Source: Pratylenchus scribneri
Taxonomy: Eukaryota; Nematoda; Chromadorea; Rhabditida; Pratylenchidae
Assembly (NCBI GenBank): GCA_030063045.1
Contig: JAQSEB010000117.1
Location: forward strand, 124,001 to 188,000
Direction: 5' to 3'
Length of the DNA: 64,000 nt
Translations under genes and position numbers: made by a program
Notes under the pieces: model-generated
What the model was told of the DNA's origin: nothing
The model's database searches: none
Seen by the model: only the letters and a program-made list of their open reading frames with translations
In this document: one piece after another, positions 14,401-27,900 of the stretch
How the letters are laid out: every line of letters starts with the position of its first letter
Numbering within the stretch: the first letter of the stretch is position 1

Positions 14401-17400
14401 TGAGGAAATGCAACGAACTGACTGACTGAATGTGGCTGCCTTTTTTGCGCCCATCCATTTTGCGAGGGTTTATGACTGGCCAATCCACTATGGCCGTATA
14501 TTATTTTTTGGTGTGCACCTGGCGCCTATCTTTCCCCTTTTTTTTCTTGTCAATTTTATAAAGAATATTGAGGAAAATAATAAAGAGGAAAATGAAGGAC
14601 ATTTCCCGCATCCCGAGGGACCATCCACCAAATAATCGAGAAAATGATGAAACAAAATATTTTAAGCGAAAAAAATTAAATCCAATAAAGAATTTATTTA
14701 TGTTAATTACTCAATGGAAGAAATGTTTTTCTTTTCCAATTTTGGCTCACAGAAATTCCTTCCATTCAAATTAAATTAAGTGGGGCCAAAAGGAAATATG
14801 GAGTGGCCACATCTGTGTAGGGGACACAGACTCGTCCAAAGTGTCGATGGTCATTCATTCTCGATGTGCCCAAATGCTGTACTAAAACGAGAGGAGGGAA
14901 AATTGGTGGGCATGCGCACATTGTGAAGCCAATTCACCTTTGAGTGATGGATGAGAATGGCCGGATGGGTCCTCCAATTTTGGTTATTCTCAGTCAGCAT
15001 TGACTTGGATTGGTTCTTCTCGAGAATAATCCAATTGTTCAATTGTTTTGGAATGGGACAGAAGAAGGAATATGGAATGCTCATTTAAAATGAGGACAAT
15101 TTGAAGGGGTGGGGTTGCCAAGAATGGGATGGCATTCATCCATTCAAAGTGGCAGCTGCGCAATTCCATCATCCTCCCTTCATTCTGGCATAATTGAATG
15201 AAGCATTATTAACACATTTCAAGTGGAGGAATGTGCGCGGAAAATGAATTGAGAGATGGGATTTTCCCTTTAAAATTTACTTTTATAAGGGAAAATGGCT
15301 TAATTTTTAATAGGGAAAAGGATTGTTGGGTAATTGGAATGGAATGAAATTTGAAACAAATCCAATCTGTCTTTTTCCAAAATTCTCTTCAAAAAACTGA
15401 TTTAAACAATTTAAAAAATATTTTTTATAGGATCATCCATTAGATTTGTCCATTCGACGGCCAAATTCTCCCATGGAAACAAAAAAGCGGGCTCCAGGCG
15501 GTGGACGAAAGAGAAAAGCCCCTACTGAATCGCCGAAGGCAATAAAAACGGAAAAAATGTTGGAACCATTGGCCGACGAAAAGAGAGAGCCAAAAATTGA
15601 TGATGACGGGAAACAAAATGGCAAAATGGAAGGAGAGAAAGAAGATGAGGAGGAAGAATGTTGTTGTTGGTCAACTTCACAATTTCTTGGTCAGTGCCAA
15701 ACTTTTTATGGCTATTTTTAAATTTCTGGGCCATAAGAGAAAATAATCTATGATAATATAAATTTAATTCCATTTAAAGAATGTAATTTATTAACAATAT
15801 TCTATAAAATATAATCAGATTATGATTTATATACTCAAATTATTATTAGAATTGCCATTTTTCTGTTTTTAAATCTGGGACCATTTTATGAAATTTCCCA
15901 TAGAAATTGCGATTAATTTACAGGCATTTTGGACAATTCTTGTCAAGCCCTCCGTGAAGCGTTAGATGCCAATTTGCAACAAAACAAAAATACAACTGAA
16001 ATTGGCCCCAAAAATAACAATGATGGCCATTCCTCTCCATTGTTGTTGACCAATGAGGGTGGCAGCGAATTGTCCGTAGGCTGTTCATCGTCGGCATCCC
16101 CTTCCTCATCATCCTCTTCACATTCATCTTCTTCGGCATTTCCAAATGGAGAACAGCGACAACAATCTCCGTTGGACAATAATTTTGCCTCCTCAATTTG
16201 GCCAACCAAATTGGCCGTTTCCCCCACTCTTTTTTCAATGCTTGGAGGGGAACAGGGACTGAATGATTTGCAAAAAGTTTTGGAGGTAATTTTTATGAAG
16301 GGAAATGTTCAAATAAATATTTCCATCTAAATTTGGGAGCTCAATGTTATGGCAAAATTCATTCATCTTTAGTACGGTTCTTATTGGATCCCGGGTTCAG
16401 ATTTTTGGGTCATCTGGGGAAAGGTAACGGTAACCCTCATGTGTCATCCGTTATAGGGTTACGGTCTTTTTGGGATGGGTTATCATCTCACGTATCCCCG
16501 TAAACATACTACTAAAATCACCCATAGGAGGACGTCATTTATAAAATATCTCTGCCCCAGATAACCGATAAGTACCTGGAAAGAAACCATCAAATGGCGA
16601 AAATTTACCTATGCTAATTTCAAAAATATATTTTTCAGCTTCAGCCGAGTGCAAATTCGTCGCCATCACCAAAATTGAAGGAAGAAGAGAATGAAGAAGA
16701 GGGAATTTGTTACAAGGACGAAAATGGCCCAACTGCAAAGAAACGACGTGTACAAAATGCCGAAGTTAACTGTGGCCAAAAAGATGAATCCACAGGGCAA
16801 TATATTTGCAATTTATGCGACAAATCATTCAACAAACAAAGTTCCCTGACAAGGCACAAATATGAGCATTCCGGTGAGGAAATATTGAGGGCACAATTTG
16901 TAATCAAATTTTGGGGCAGAGGAGCACAATTTTTGGAGATTTATTAAATGTAAAAAATGACATATAAATTTTAAATTATAGGAAATGTGCATAATTTAGT
17001 CCAATATTTTATGGCATAATTCTTGTTAAATTTTTACCAAAAAGAATCATAAAAATTAAAAAAAAATTATATAGGTCAACGCCCATATAAATGCGCAACT
17101 TGCGAGAAGGCATTCAAGCATAAACATCATTTGGTTGAGCATAATCGGCTGCACAGTGGGGAGAAGCCATTTCAGGTAAAAATGGCACTTGTGCCTTCAA
17201 TATATGAATATTCCCCTAATTTAAGTGCAACAAATGCCTGAAACGATTTTCACATTCCGGCTCATATTCCCAGCATATGAATCATCGATACGGTAATCTA
17301 ATCATTTATGCCTTTAGGGCTTATCAATTTGATGGGAAAAAATAAATTGAATTTACTAGGGATAGACAGGATTTTTAAGGCCAGCCAAAACAAAATTAAA

Positions 17401-17709
17401 TAAATTTTAGAGAATAATTAAAATTAATTTTCTAGCAAAATTTTAATTGTCACTTATAAATTTTAGGACGCTTTTAATTCTTTTATCTAATAAATTTAAT
17501 TTTTAGCCTACTGTAAGCCGTACATGCAAAAAGGAGCCGCCAACAATAAAATGGCTGCCAAAAAGGTTGAAGCCGATAATTATGAAGAATTTGGCGAAGA
17601 GAAGGAAGAGAGGATGGAAAATGAGGAACAAATTGAAATGGAAGATGAAAAAGAGGATGAACATGAAGATGAAGTGCCAAAAATGGAGCCAATGAAAATG
17701 GAGGCATAG
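8407..17709 (+). CDS. zag-1: ZEB-family zinc finger/homeodomain repressor ZAG-1
   Basis: Transcription factor of the ZEB/ZAG-1 family, which represses genes at CACCTG sites and controls neuronal differentiation in nematodes. Exons: 8407-8576, 8668-8725, 11753-12193, 12257-12555, 12811-13345, 13704-14018, 15431-15689, 15924-16285, 16639-16873, 17075-17175, 17226-17292, 17507-17709. They total 3045 nt (1014 aa) and all phases agree. The N-terminal finger pair spans residues 47-99; the second finger is the C2HC type containing [17 protein letters not shown] homeodomain lies at about 449-504 ([12 protein letters not shown]). PLDLS at 609-613 matches the CtBP-recruiting motif. Three C-terminal fingers lie at about 868-950, the last containing [15 protein letters not shown]. 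Linkers are rich in Gln, Ala, Ser and Glu, so the protein is much longer than C. elegans ZAG-1 as I recall it. The start ATG directly follows an in-frame TGA, 70 nt after an acceptor-like TTTTTAG. Confidence 0.93.
8726..11752 (+). other. zag-1: 3 kb intron 2 of zag-1
   Basis: This intron splits the N-terminal zinc-finger pair between fingers 1 and 2. No ORF in it looks coding. It carries C-runs at 10370-10378 and 10424-10433 and several CAGCTG motifs. A long first-domain intron in a neuronal regulator may hold enhancers; nothing more can be shown from sequence. Confidence 0.7.
16371..16575. repeat. fold-back sequence in zag-1 intron 8
   Basis: Nested inverted repeats occur here. The outer arms are ATCTGGGG (16412-16419) and CCCCAGAT (16555-16562). 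The inner arms are ACGGTAACCCT (16427-16437) and AGGGTTACGGT (16455-16465), with one mismatch in pairing. The block has more G+C than the rest of the intron. It may be a small decayed MITE; no clear target duplication was found. Confidence 0.35.
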
Positions 17710-17755
17710 AAGGGGCGAGAAGCGGCGGCACTTTTTTACTGCGATTGCCAAATCA

Positions 17756-17761
17756 AATAAA
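17756..17761 (+). terminator. zag-1: polyadenylation signal of zag-1
   Basis: AATAAA 47 nt after the zag-1 stop codon. Confidence 0.5.
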
Positions 17762-19023
17762 TTACAGCGCAAACAGTGATAAAAAATGATCAAAATAATT
17801 TTGTGACCTCAATTCAATCCATCCATTTATTATATAATTTATTTTTTAAATTAATTTTGCTTAATTTATCATTCGTTTCCCCCGCTATTTTGCTCCAAAT
17901 TTTCCCATTTCAATTTTTGGTGCGCCCTCCACATTGCCATTCATTATTTTAATTTCGATCTTCAAACATTGGTGCTAAACATTTTATATATATTTTTACT
18001 TATTTTATTAATTATAAAAAGCATTAAATATTCTCCGAAAAAATATTCATTTTAAGTTTGTCTATTTCTGATGCCGATATTTGTGCCCTGCTGAAGGCCT
18101 TTTTTCAGAATTGTATCTTTTAAAAATATTTCCCCGAAAGAAAAATGGCTATCTTGTTTAAAAATATATTCAATTCAACAAATTGGCCAAAACCAAAATA
18201 TTTCCTCATTAACATTATTTTAAGCCAAAGGATTGCAAATATCGGCATCAAATTCTGTCAATTCTGTTTGTACCTATTTTCATTTCTGGGATCCATCATG
18301 CCGCGGAATTCAACTTGCCATCAGTGTAAATTTTCATATATTCAAATCATTTTTCCCATTTTATCATTTTCCTTCCGTCTTTTGGGTCTTCTATCGAACC
18401 TAACTGTCAAATGAAAAAATCCAATTCTGTTGCCAATCAATTAGATTGGTCATAATTTTATGGCCAATTTTGGTTTTTATTTTTTGTTGATAAGTTCCAT
18501 ATTCCATTCATCATAAAATATATCATAAAAATATAGCAATTTCTTCAAATTCAGTTTTTGGGCGATGAAAAACCCGTCAATTGGAATGGCACATCCAAAT
18601 CCCTTTGGCAATATTACTTCATTCATTGCTTTCTTTCATTTTTTGATGCTATTTCCCACTTTTATGTTGCTTTTCCCATTTCCGGTGCTTTTTCTATTTA
18701 ATATTCGCCTCATTTTTAATAAATTTACTTTTTTTTTCAATTAAATTTCTATTTAATTTCTGCTGCTTTTTGTTTTCCTTTTTGGCAATTTCGCTTCCAG
18801 CATTCTCGATCCTTGCCATCCAATTATATTTAAAAAACAGTAATTCTTTCCATATATTCCTTTCTTTTCTAGTCTTTTTAATTGCATTCCATTTTCAATA
18901 CAATAATTCCATTGCAAAATTTGTCCACAATGTTAATTTTATTACACAAATTATCTATTATTTCAAAATGTCTCTTCTTCAATTGATAAAATTAATTGAT
19001 TAAAATGAATGATTTTATAAAGA
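17762..19023. other. AT-rich spacer, nothing recognised
   Basis: Spacer between the zag-1 3' end and the minisatellite. Short ORFs only; no RNA gene or element was seen. Confidence 0.6.
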
Positions 19024-20395
19024 TAAAAATACAAAAATCAGAATTAGCTAAAAACATAAAAATCAGAATTTTAAATAACAAAAAATCAGAATAGGGCAAA
19101 AACACAAAAATCAGAATTAGATAAAAACACAAAAAATTAGAATTAGATAAAAACACAAAATCAAAATTAGCTAAAAACACAAAAAATCAGAATTGGCTAA
19201 AAACATAAAAAATCAGAATAAAACACAAAAAATCAAAATAGAGCAAAAACACAAAAAATCAGAATTAGATAAAAACACAAAAATCAGAATAGGGCAAAAA
19301 CACAAAAAATCAGAATTAGATAAAAAACACAAAAAATCAGAATTAGCTAAAAAAACATAAAAATCAGAATAGGGCAAAAACACAGAAATCAGAATAGGGC
19401 AAAAACACAAAAATCAGAATAGGGAAAAACACAAAAATCAGAATTAGCTAAAAACACAAAAAATCAGAATTAGATAAAAACACAAAAAATCAGAATTAGC
19501 TAAAAACACAAAAAATCAGAATTAGATAAAAACACAAAAAATCAGAATTAGCTAAAAACACAAAAAATCAGAATTAGATAAAAACACAAAAAATCAGAAT
19601 AGGGAAAAACGCAAAAATCAGAATTAGCTAAAAACACAAAAAATCAGAATTAGATAAAAACACAAAAAATCAGAATAGGGCAAAAACATAAAAAAAATCA
19701 AAATTAGCTAAAAACACAAAAAATCAGAATTAGCTAAAAACATAAAAAATCAGAATAAAACACAAAAAATCAAAATAGAGCAAAAACACAAAAAATCAGA
19801 ATTAGATAAAAACACAAAAATCAGAATAGGGCAAAAACACAGAAATCAGAATAGGGAAAAACACAAAAATCAGAATTAGCTAAAAACACAAAAAATCAGA
19901 ATTAGATAAAAAAACACAAAAAATCAGAATTAGCTAAAAAAGACATAAAAATCAGAATAGGGCAAAAACACAGAAATCAGAATAGGGCAAAAACACAAAA
20001 ATCAGAATAGGGCAAAAACACAAAAATCAGAATATGGCAAAAACACAAAAATCAGAATTAGCTAAAAACACAAAAAATCAGAATAGGGCGAAAACACAAC
20101 AAAAATCAGAATAGGGCAAAAACACAAAAATCAGAATATGGCAAAAACACAAAAATCAGAATTAGCTAAAAACACAAAAAATCAGAATAGGGCGAAAACA
20201 CAACAAAAATCAGAATAGGGCAAAAACACAAAAATCAGAATTAACTAAAACCAAAAATCAGAATTAATCGAAAACACAAAAAATCATAATTAATCGAAAA
20301 CACAAAAAATCAGAATTAGCTAAAAAACAAAAATCAGCATTAGCTAAAAACATAATAATCAGAATTAGCTAAAAACACAAAAAATAGAAACACAA
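19024..20395. repeat. minisatellite, 24-27 bp units, higher-order structure
   Basis: About 50 units of the form AAAAACACAAAAAATCAG followed by a variable tail (AATTAGCT, AATTAGAT, AATAGGGC or AATATGGC). Units with different tails alternate. A block of about 95 bp beginning with the irregular unit near 19210 recurs almost exactly near 19748. A block of about 105 bp at 20028 recurs directly at 20133. The array therefore grew by repeated duplication at several scales. On the minus strand each unit contains TTTTTAG, like a splice acceptor. It lies between the 3' ends of zag-1 and rsp-6. Confidence 0.92.
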
Positions 20396-20921
20396 AAATA
20401 AAAATTTGCTAAAAAAAATTAATCAGTCAATTAGAGAAGTGAGGTATTAAAAATTAAATCCGGTTAATCAACTCTGGGCAAAAATTCTTCTAGCAAATAT
20501 TAATACAATTCTTTCTTACAATTTTTGGACATCCATATAGATAAACAATTTTAATTTATTTTTCTTAAAATCTTGCAATAATTATTTATGAAATCCACAT
20601 AATTAATCAAAAAGAAATTTCATTCAAAATTCAATTTATCCATTAAAAATTGATATTTAAATAAAATGATGCGAAAAATATTGAAAGTCAAAAAAAAAGA
20701 GGACTGTGTACTTTTTCGTTAAAAATAACATAAATGAAAATGGATTTTGAGGGGAGAGGGAATTGACGGATTTTCGATTTTCTTGAATTCCAAAAAAGTC
20801 GGCCTCATCAAATTCTTCCGTCCAAAGAAAACTGAAAAATGAGGAAAAAATTAAAATGAAATTTAAAATATTTCACCTGCAAAAAATTGTTCCTTGCCAT
20901 TCAATTTCCTCCATAATTCGT

Positions 20922-21957
20922 TCAGCGTGAATGGGAACGTGAGCGCGATCGAGAACGGCCACCACCGCCACGGCGTTGATACGGTGAACGGGATCTGTTC
21001 ATTGATGGGAATTGGTGGATGAATTTTGTGATGGATGGTTGTGGTGGTGGATTTTGGTTGGTTGACGGAGGAAAGAAGGATGGATGAAGAAGAAGAAGGG
21101 ATGGAGGTGGAAGTGAAGAGTCGGGGCGAACAGGCAATTTTGTTTGGAGGTTCATTGTTTTGGTGGAAGGCTACCCGACGATTTTGGCGTGTTTGGTGGG
21201 ATGAAATCGGGTGGTGAGGGAGCGCCAAACGGAATGGAAGGGTCGAATCCCTAATTAGCTTGGTGGGAGATAAATTGGACGGGTTGAGGCCGAAGATGAA
21301 GGGAAGAATATGGGAGGAGGTGGACTGGAGATTGAAGATTGTGGAGGAAGAAGAAGATTGGTGCATTTGTGTGATACTGAAATTACAAATTTATCCAGGG
21401 CTTTAAAAATTATGACCACCCAAATCAATTACTTAGGCTATGCCACTTTCTTTATTTTAAGAGAAATACCAATTTTTCAAAGTTGCAAAAAACAAACCGT
21501 GAACGATCTCGGCGATCTCGTGAACGGTCCCGATATCCTCCACCACCGCCTCCGCCGCCACCACCACCTCCGCCTCGTCGGCCACCTCCACCGCCACGTC
21601 CACCAATTGAAAGTTCGACACGTGCCTTGACGCCACAAATACGGCTGAAAAAATGGTGAGCCTATTATTCGATTTGAGGTCAAAAAAACATACGTTCCAT
21701 CCAATGCTCGAACTGCGTCCTCCGCATCGCGTGGATCATCAAATTCGACAAATGCAAAGCCTGGTGGACGGCGAGCAACCCAAATTTTGCGGATTCGGCC
21801 AAACTTGTGGAAAGCATCGTCCAGCTAAAATAATTCATTAGTTTTAATCATTTGATGTGTTTAAAGAAACCTCCTCCGATGTGGCATCTTCCGGCAAACC
21901 GCCAACGTAGACTTTACCCTCGACAAATCCACCACGTCCTCCACCGCCGCGTGACAT
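20922..21957 (-). CDS. rsp-6: SR splicing factor, SRSF3/SRSF7 type (RSP-6)
   Basis: Serine/arginine-rich splicing factor that binds pre-mRNA through one RRM and recruits spliceosome components through its RS tail in the nucleus. Minus-strand exons: 21871-21957, 21694-21824, 21498-21644, 20922-20994, together 438 nt (145 aa). RNP2 is KVYVGGLP near residue 15. RNP1 lies in GFAFVEFDD, followed by [13 protein letters not shown] and [12 protein letters not shown], the signature of the SRSF3/7 group. A Gly-rich linker leads to [12 protein letters not shown] and a final [11 protein letters not shown]. The start is the [10 protein letters not shown] methionine, just ahead of the RRM. The RS tail is short compared with C. 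elegans RSP-6, so the 503-nt third intron may hide alternative coding sequence. Confidence 0.9.
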
Positions 21958-24900
21958 TTTTATCGTTTGTTGATTGAGAATTTGAAAATAGAAAATTTGA
22001 TGAATAGCTGATAAGCTAAAATGGGATTTCATTAAAAGGTTGTGAACAAAATTATCTCAAACATTTGTTTTGGATTAACCCCGCCCGAGAGAGGAAAATG
22101 CGATCAATTGGGATATGAATGGTAGCGAAATATGATAAAAAATGATATAAATGTTTAAGATTAAGATGCATTTCCTTATATCTTTCGGGGATTAATAAAT
22201 TGATAGATGCCACAGAAAAGCCAAATATTATTTTTGATGACTTATGTGCCGAAGTGAAGTACACGAATATGAATAATAAGCCGGCCTGGCCGCCATTATT
22301 TTTGAGCAAAAATGTTCTCGTCTTCTTCTCATTTTTCTCCTCTTTTGCTTTTTTTCTCTTTAACATTCTATATCATTTATTGGTCAATTAAGAGAAATTC
22401 GTGTTAATAATATTTTTCAAACTAAATTCAAAATCCTACCAATGGCCCTTTCGTTTCTCTCATTTGTAAATTTTAATGAGGCAATGAATTAAATTTTCTA
22501 TTTTTATTAAATTTTAAATATAATAATTAAAAAATGGATGAATTTTTAAAATAAAAAATTAAAGGTTTAATATACTTAGAAAATTACGATTTAATAAATA
22601 TTAAGTACATATGTTTCAATATATATTCCATTCAAGTCCATTCATGCCGACTGCCGAGATATTTGACAATTTAGTAAGGAGTATTAAGGGTCGGTCAATC
22701 CCAGCAAACATATAATCCAAAACTTGGCTTAAATTTACGGTTCGTACTTCGTACCATTTCATTTGAGATTTGACATTTGACTGATGAGTGAATTATGAAT
22801 TTTTTCCCATTGTCTGTTGGCTCAAAAGGATTAAAAGAAGACATAAATAAAATAATCCTTTATTTTTATTTGTGAATTATAAATGACTAATGTTAATCTT
22901 TCCGAAGACTGTAACTTTAATTTCGAAAATACTTATCTTTATTCTTTCTATTAATAACTTTTCTATGGAATGAAAAGCATGTCACTTTAAATAAATTGGC
23001 CATTTTCATTCAATGGCAGTCTCTTTTTTTTGATTACAGTAATTAAATACATCAAAAAGCGTAATCCTTCCTTCTGAAAATGTCACAAAAATGTATCATT
23101 TTCATAATATAGGTAACCTCAATTTTGGAAATAAAATTGTTTTGAATTTTTCCTACCATGAATTATTTTCCCAATCCCCAAAATGCCCTAGACTTATTTA
23201 GACCATTTGGAGGGAGACTTTTTAAAATTTTCGGGACAAATGAATTAATTACAAATTTTTGTTTTCAAAATAACTTTTTTACCCGGAAGAGCAGATGCAT
23301 GCATTTTGTCCTTTGAGGTGACTGACTGAATGCACATTTTCCCCGGAAAATTAGCAGCTGCTTTAAATTTTGAACAAAATTCTTCACCCTCGTCTCTCAT
23401 TTATTTTCGCGCTTCCTTTTCCCGGTAATAGACAATTCGGCTAACAAAAAAGTTTGCCGCCAATTTCATTCATTTTTAAGCGGCGATGGTTTTTGGCACG
23501 TGACTTTTTTGGGATTGAACTTTATTGGGGGAAAGTCTTCGGCAATTCTTGAATAGAAATTCCTTTGGCCGTCTTTTGCATTTGAATGGCCAGAAAATTA
23601 ATTGGAATCCTTGAATAATTTATTAGAAAAGGAAGATTGGAGACAAAAATGCAGCCTTTTCTTCCATAGGCTTGCGCCAATTCTGCCGTAACATTCCCAT
23701 TCCCAGAGGGTAGACGCATGAAGCAATCATATTGGAAAAAGTTTCATTTTTTGCGCTTCTGAAATTTATTTTTAATTTTCCAAAATTTCATAATTAATTT
23801 TTATTGTCTTTATTTTCCCTTTTCCACGATATTTAACGCTATAATTGAATTTTTGGAAAGAATTCTGAAAGCTCCAAATGAATGTTGAACTGCCTTTTCT
23901 GCAGAATCCCCTACCCCTGCCTCCGATAGCCTGAAATGGCCTAGCGGCATTATTAAATAATTGTGATGACCCAGAAAAAAATGAACCCATTTAATTCCCA
24001 AATGGGATTAAAAAGAGGAGGAATATTCATTCCATCCATTCAATTTATTTCTCTTCGGCTTTTTTTTTGTTGTTTTCGACATTGGGATGGATAATGGGAA
24101 AATGAGTTCATTATTACCACAGAATTTGTGTGATGAATTCATTTGTTGGCATTTTAGCAGCAAATAAATTGAAATCAACAAAAAAAACAAATTTTTTAAG
24201 CGAATTTTTAGCACAATTTGTCAGTAACATAGTCCATTTCCAAAGATTAAATTTGGCCACCTTCAATATATCCCCCATCCAATAATCTTGGCCATATTTT
24301 TTCCCAGACTCCCTATTTTCCATTTAAAATGATTCACATAGTGCCATTAGTGGTTTTTTATGAATGCCAAATTAAGCCGTAAATGGTTAAAAATCGCAAA
24401 AGTTTATGGTTGATCTTATTCATCGAAAATCTTATTTTTTCTGCATTAAGCACTAATGGACCGATTAAATGGCAAAATCCCGTAAAATGCCTAAACCATT
24501 TGCCAAATTTTTCACTAAACATCAAACATTATTCAGTGAGCCTAAGAAAACAGAAGCAAATTGTCCTCAATTTTATGCCTTTAATTATCTCTCTAATAAA
24601 CAATAAATATAGCTTTTTAATTTATAAATTAAAGCCTTCAATTTATGTACAAATCATTATAGCCAAATTTTATGACCATAAAAATGATTTATTTGATCTA
24701 TTTACTTCATATGGAAAATAAGTTAAAAGAATACTGTTGATTTTACTTTTACAATATTTTGGTGCACTTTTTCCTATTAAATTCATACGCCAATTTCCAT
24801 TCAAATTGCCAAGATGGCACTTCACCTTCTTCTGTTTTTCCATATTTCTTTGTGCCACCACATTTTTTTGTGATTTCAAATTTGATTTTTAAAATTAAAT

Positions 24901-27900
24901 CCACCACTTTCATCCATCCAATAATTCACTCATTCTTTTGGATTTTCTATGGCCATACATCAATTGGTAAATTCCTCCTCCCACCTCCTTTTCTAGGCCC
25001 AATTTTCCTAGGCTTTTCCTTTGGCAATTCATTGGCGGGTGGAGGCGCGCGACCATCTTTCATCCAACCATTCAATTCTTCAATCTCTTTTTGGAATCAA
25101 ATTCGTTGATTTTTATGACATTTCTACATCAATCAAAACTTAAAAAATATTCTTAATTTCAATCTAAAATTGTTGTGGATTAGCATAAATTACACAAAAA
25201 CAGAAATAAGTGCCGATGCCGGATTGAATTTAGGCGAAATGTTTGGTCGCCTCCAGCGCCAATTCCATGCGCATTTTCCCAATACCTCCAGCCCACTCCC
25301 CCTCCTCTTTTCTGGCCATTTCACTGGGCCAATTCCCAGTCTCCCCGTATTTCTTCAATGCCAGCATATTCCCAGCCCCAGTCGGGCCCATCCCAATAAT
25401 TTTTGTAATTTTTTATTCACTTAATAATTAAACCTCTAGGAGATTGATGTGAAATTTAAAAGTGGTGAGAGGTAAATAAATGTAAGCAAAATTTCTTTTG
25501 AAAATCACGTGAATATGAATCAAATTTATTTTTGCCTATAAACTGCCAAAATTTTCCTAAAAATGTGAAGGATTTTGATTACAATTTATTAGCTCAATCC
25601 CATTCCCCCTCTCTCATCATTTATGGCCATAATATTTCCATTCATTCAATCCATCTAAATTCACAAATTCCGCCCAAATTTCAATCTCGAATATTCCACC
25701 CCCCCCCCCCCCCACCAATTCCTTCTCATTTAAATCAATCATTCATTCCCCCCTTTTTTTATTCCTTGATTTTTTGCCAACACTCAATCCCCCTCATCAA
25801 TCGCACTGGCGGCTTTTCTTTTTTGGCCAACAAATTTTGATGCCCTGGCCATTTTTTTGAATTTTTTCTTCCTTTTTTCCCTCAAAAATGTCCAATTTTC
25901 TTAACCTTTTTTAATTTGCTCATCCATTTTCTTTAAAAAAACAATTTTGATGATCCGGCGGATTTATTGCCACATCAAATGATGAAGCCAATTTTTTTAT
26001 AGCCGGCGGCTTCCATCACAAGAAATTTCCAACAAATTTTTTTATTATGCTCTTTTGACTGCTTCCGACAAAATTAACGGCAAAAAGTCAGTCTTTTTAA
26101 AGTAAACCAATTTCAAATCCTTAACATTTGCCTTTCCAATGAGAAATTTACTGTTAAAAATATGTCCCTATTTTTTAATTTTTTCTCACATTTTGTTTCA
26201 ATTTATACTCTGTTGGCTTCCACGTCCAATTAAATATTAAAATCCTTAAATTAAATAAAAAATCGTGGCAAAATTTGGTGGCTTCATCATATTTTGTTGA
26301 GAATCGAAGCAATTTATTTTATATTTTGCCTACTATTTTCGGCAAAATTCTCTACCTTGGTTTTTCATTCCCAAAAATACATTCAATCCAATTCCATCTT
26401 TGAATTGGACAAATTGAGGAAAACAGCCGGATGAGCAAATATATAAAAATTAGCCAATAAATGTGGCCAAAAATACTAACAATCCACTTCCAAAACAAAT
26501 ACATTAATTCCTCTCAAAAATAAATTAAGGCTTTAAATAATAAAAAAATTATTAGAAGTTGGATCTTAGGAAAGGAAATAATTTAGAAAAGGAAATTTAG
26601 GATAGTCAAATCTGCGGCAGAAGGAGGAATGTCTAAATTTATTATTAGCTTTCTTTAAAATACAAATATATCACAATTAATTTTATGACTATTATTATCC
26701 ATTTAATTTTTCAATATCCCGCAAATTTCCTAAACAAAATTTCACATAAAAAATTATTATAGATAAATTTCGCATAATTTTCTTCTATTCCTTTTTCACG
26801 CGCGCATTTCCTGTCCACAATTCAGCCACCAAAATGAATCAAATGGGATTGTGCGCATAAATTAATTAAAATCCGCCATCCCCCCTTTGTGGGAGCTCAT
26901 CATTTTTGCATCATTTCAAATTCCAATTCCCACACTTCCTTTCCCTGTTGGTTCATTTTAAATTGGCCAGACATATCCTCAAACAATTTTGTTGTCCTTC
27001 CTTTTCTTGAACATGCGCAATATCCGTCTTTGTTCCTTTTTCTTTTAAAATTTAGAATTTCAATTTGTTGAATATATTTTCAATTTTCATATTATTTTAT
27101 TCTATCATACTGAAGGGCACAAATACAAATTTAAAAATTTTAGAGGAAATTATTAATCAAAACTCTTAAAATATTGTCAATACAATAATGCCTAAAAGGG
27201 CCTTTCCTATTCATCCTACTGTACCCCCATTTTCGCCCAATCACATCACTCCCACTAACCTATCAATCAAATATTGCCCCAATCCGCATTAAATAAATCA
27301 GCCTCTTTTTCTTCCCAAATGGTCCCCTTTTCGAATTTCGATGTTCACTTTATTATTCCTATTTTCACGCCCAACTGATAAATATATAAATAATAATTTA
27401 AAGTCAAATTCCCCAAATAAATTTAGCTAAATAATAAATTATTAAAAGCTGCTGCAAAAATTAGATTTTTTCGGAATTTTGGGAGAAAAATCATCAAAAA
27501 ACAAAATTAAAACTTTTAAGTTTAATCAATTTAACCATTGATAAATAAAATTGATCCATTTACCATTTTGAATGCACTTTTTTTATCTTTCTTTGGCCAT
27601 AAAATGATCAAATTATGATATTTGGAAGAGAATTATGGACAAAAATGTGAGTGAATAGCTTCAAATCCTTCATCATTTTCTTTGACTTTTAATTATTCCA
27701 TTCAATTTACATAATATTCGGCGGGCCAATCCCGCATAAAAAGAACATCAAACTCCAACCAAGAATTATAAATAAGCCATTTTATTCCAAGAAAATATAA
27801 AAAGGTGGGATTTTTGATGAGAATGAAATCATCGACTGACTTAGCTGAATGAATTTATGGGTTTCATTTTCATCGGAAATTGTGCCAATGAGTTAAAGGG

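Noticed and set aside
19213..19410. Open frame with repeating FLSNSDFLCF on the minus strand
   Set aside because: A by-product of the minisatellite; unit lengths of 24-27 bp do not keep a frame over the whole array.
19024..20395. CRISPR-like appearance of the repeat array
   Set aside because: There are no unique spacers; the units are contiguous variants of one AT-rich word in a eukaryotic genome.
20863..21366. 167-codon minus frame overlapping rsp-6 exon 4
   Set aside because: Lies in the third rsp-6 intron and reads the terminal exon in the wrong frame; kept only as a possible alternative exon.
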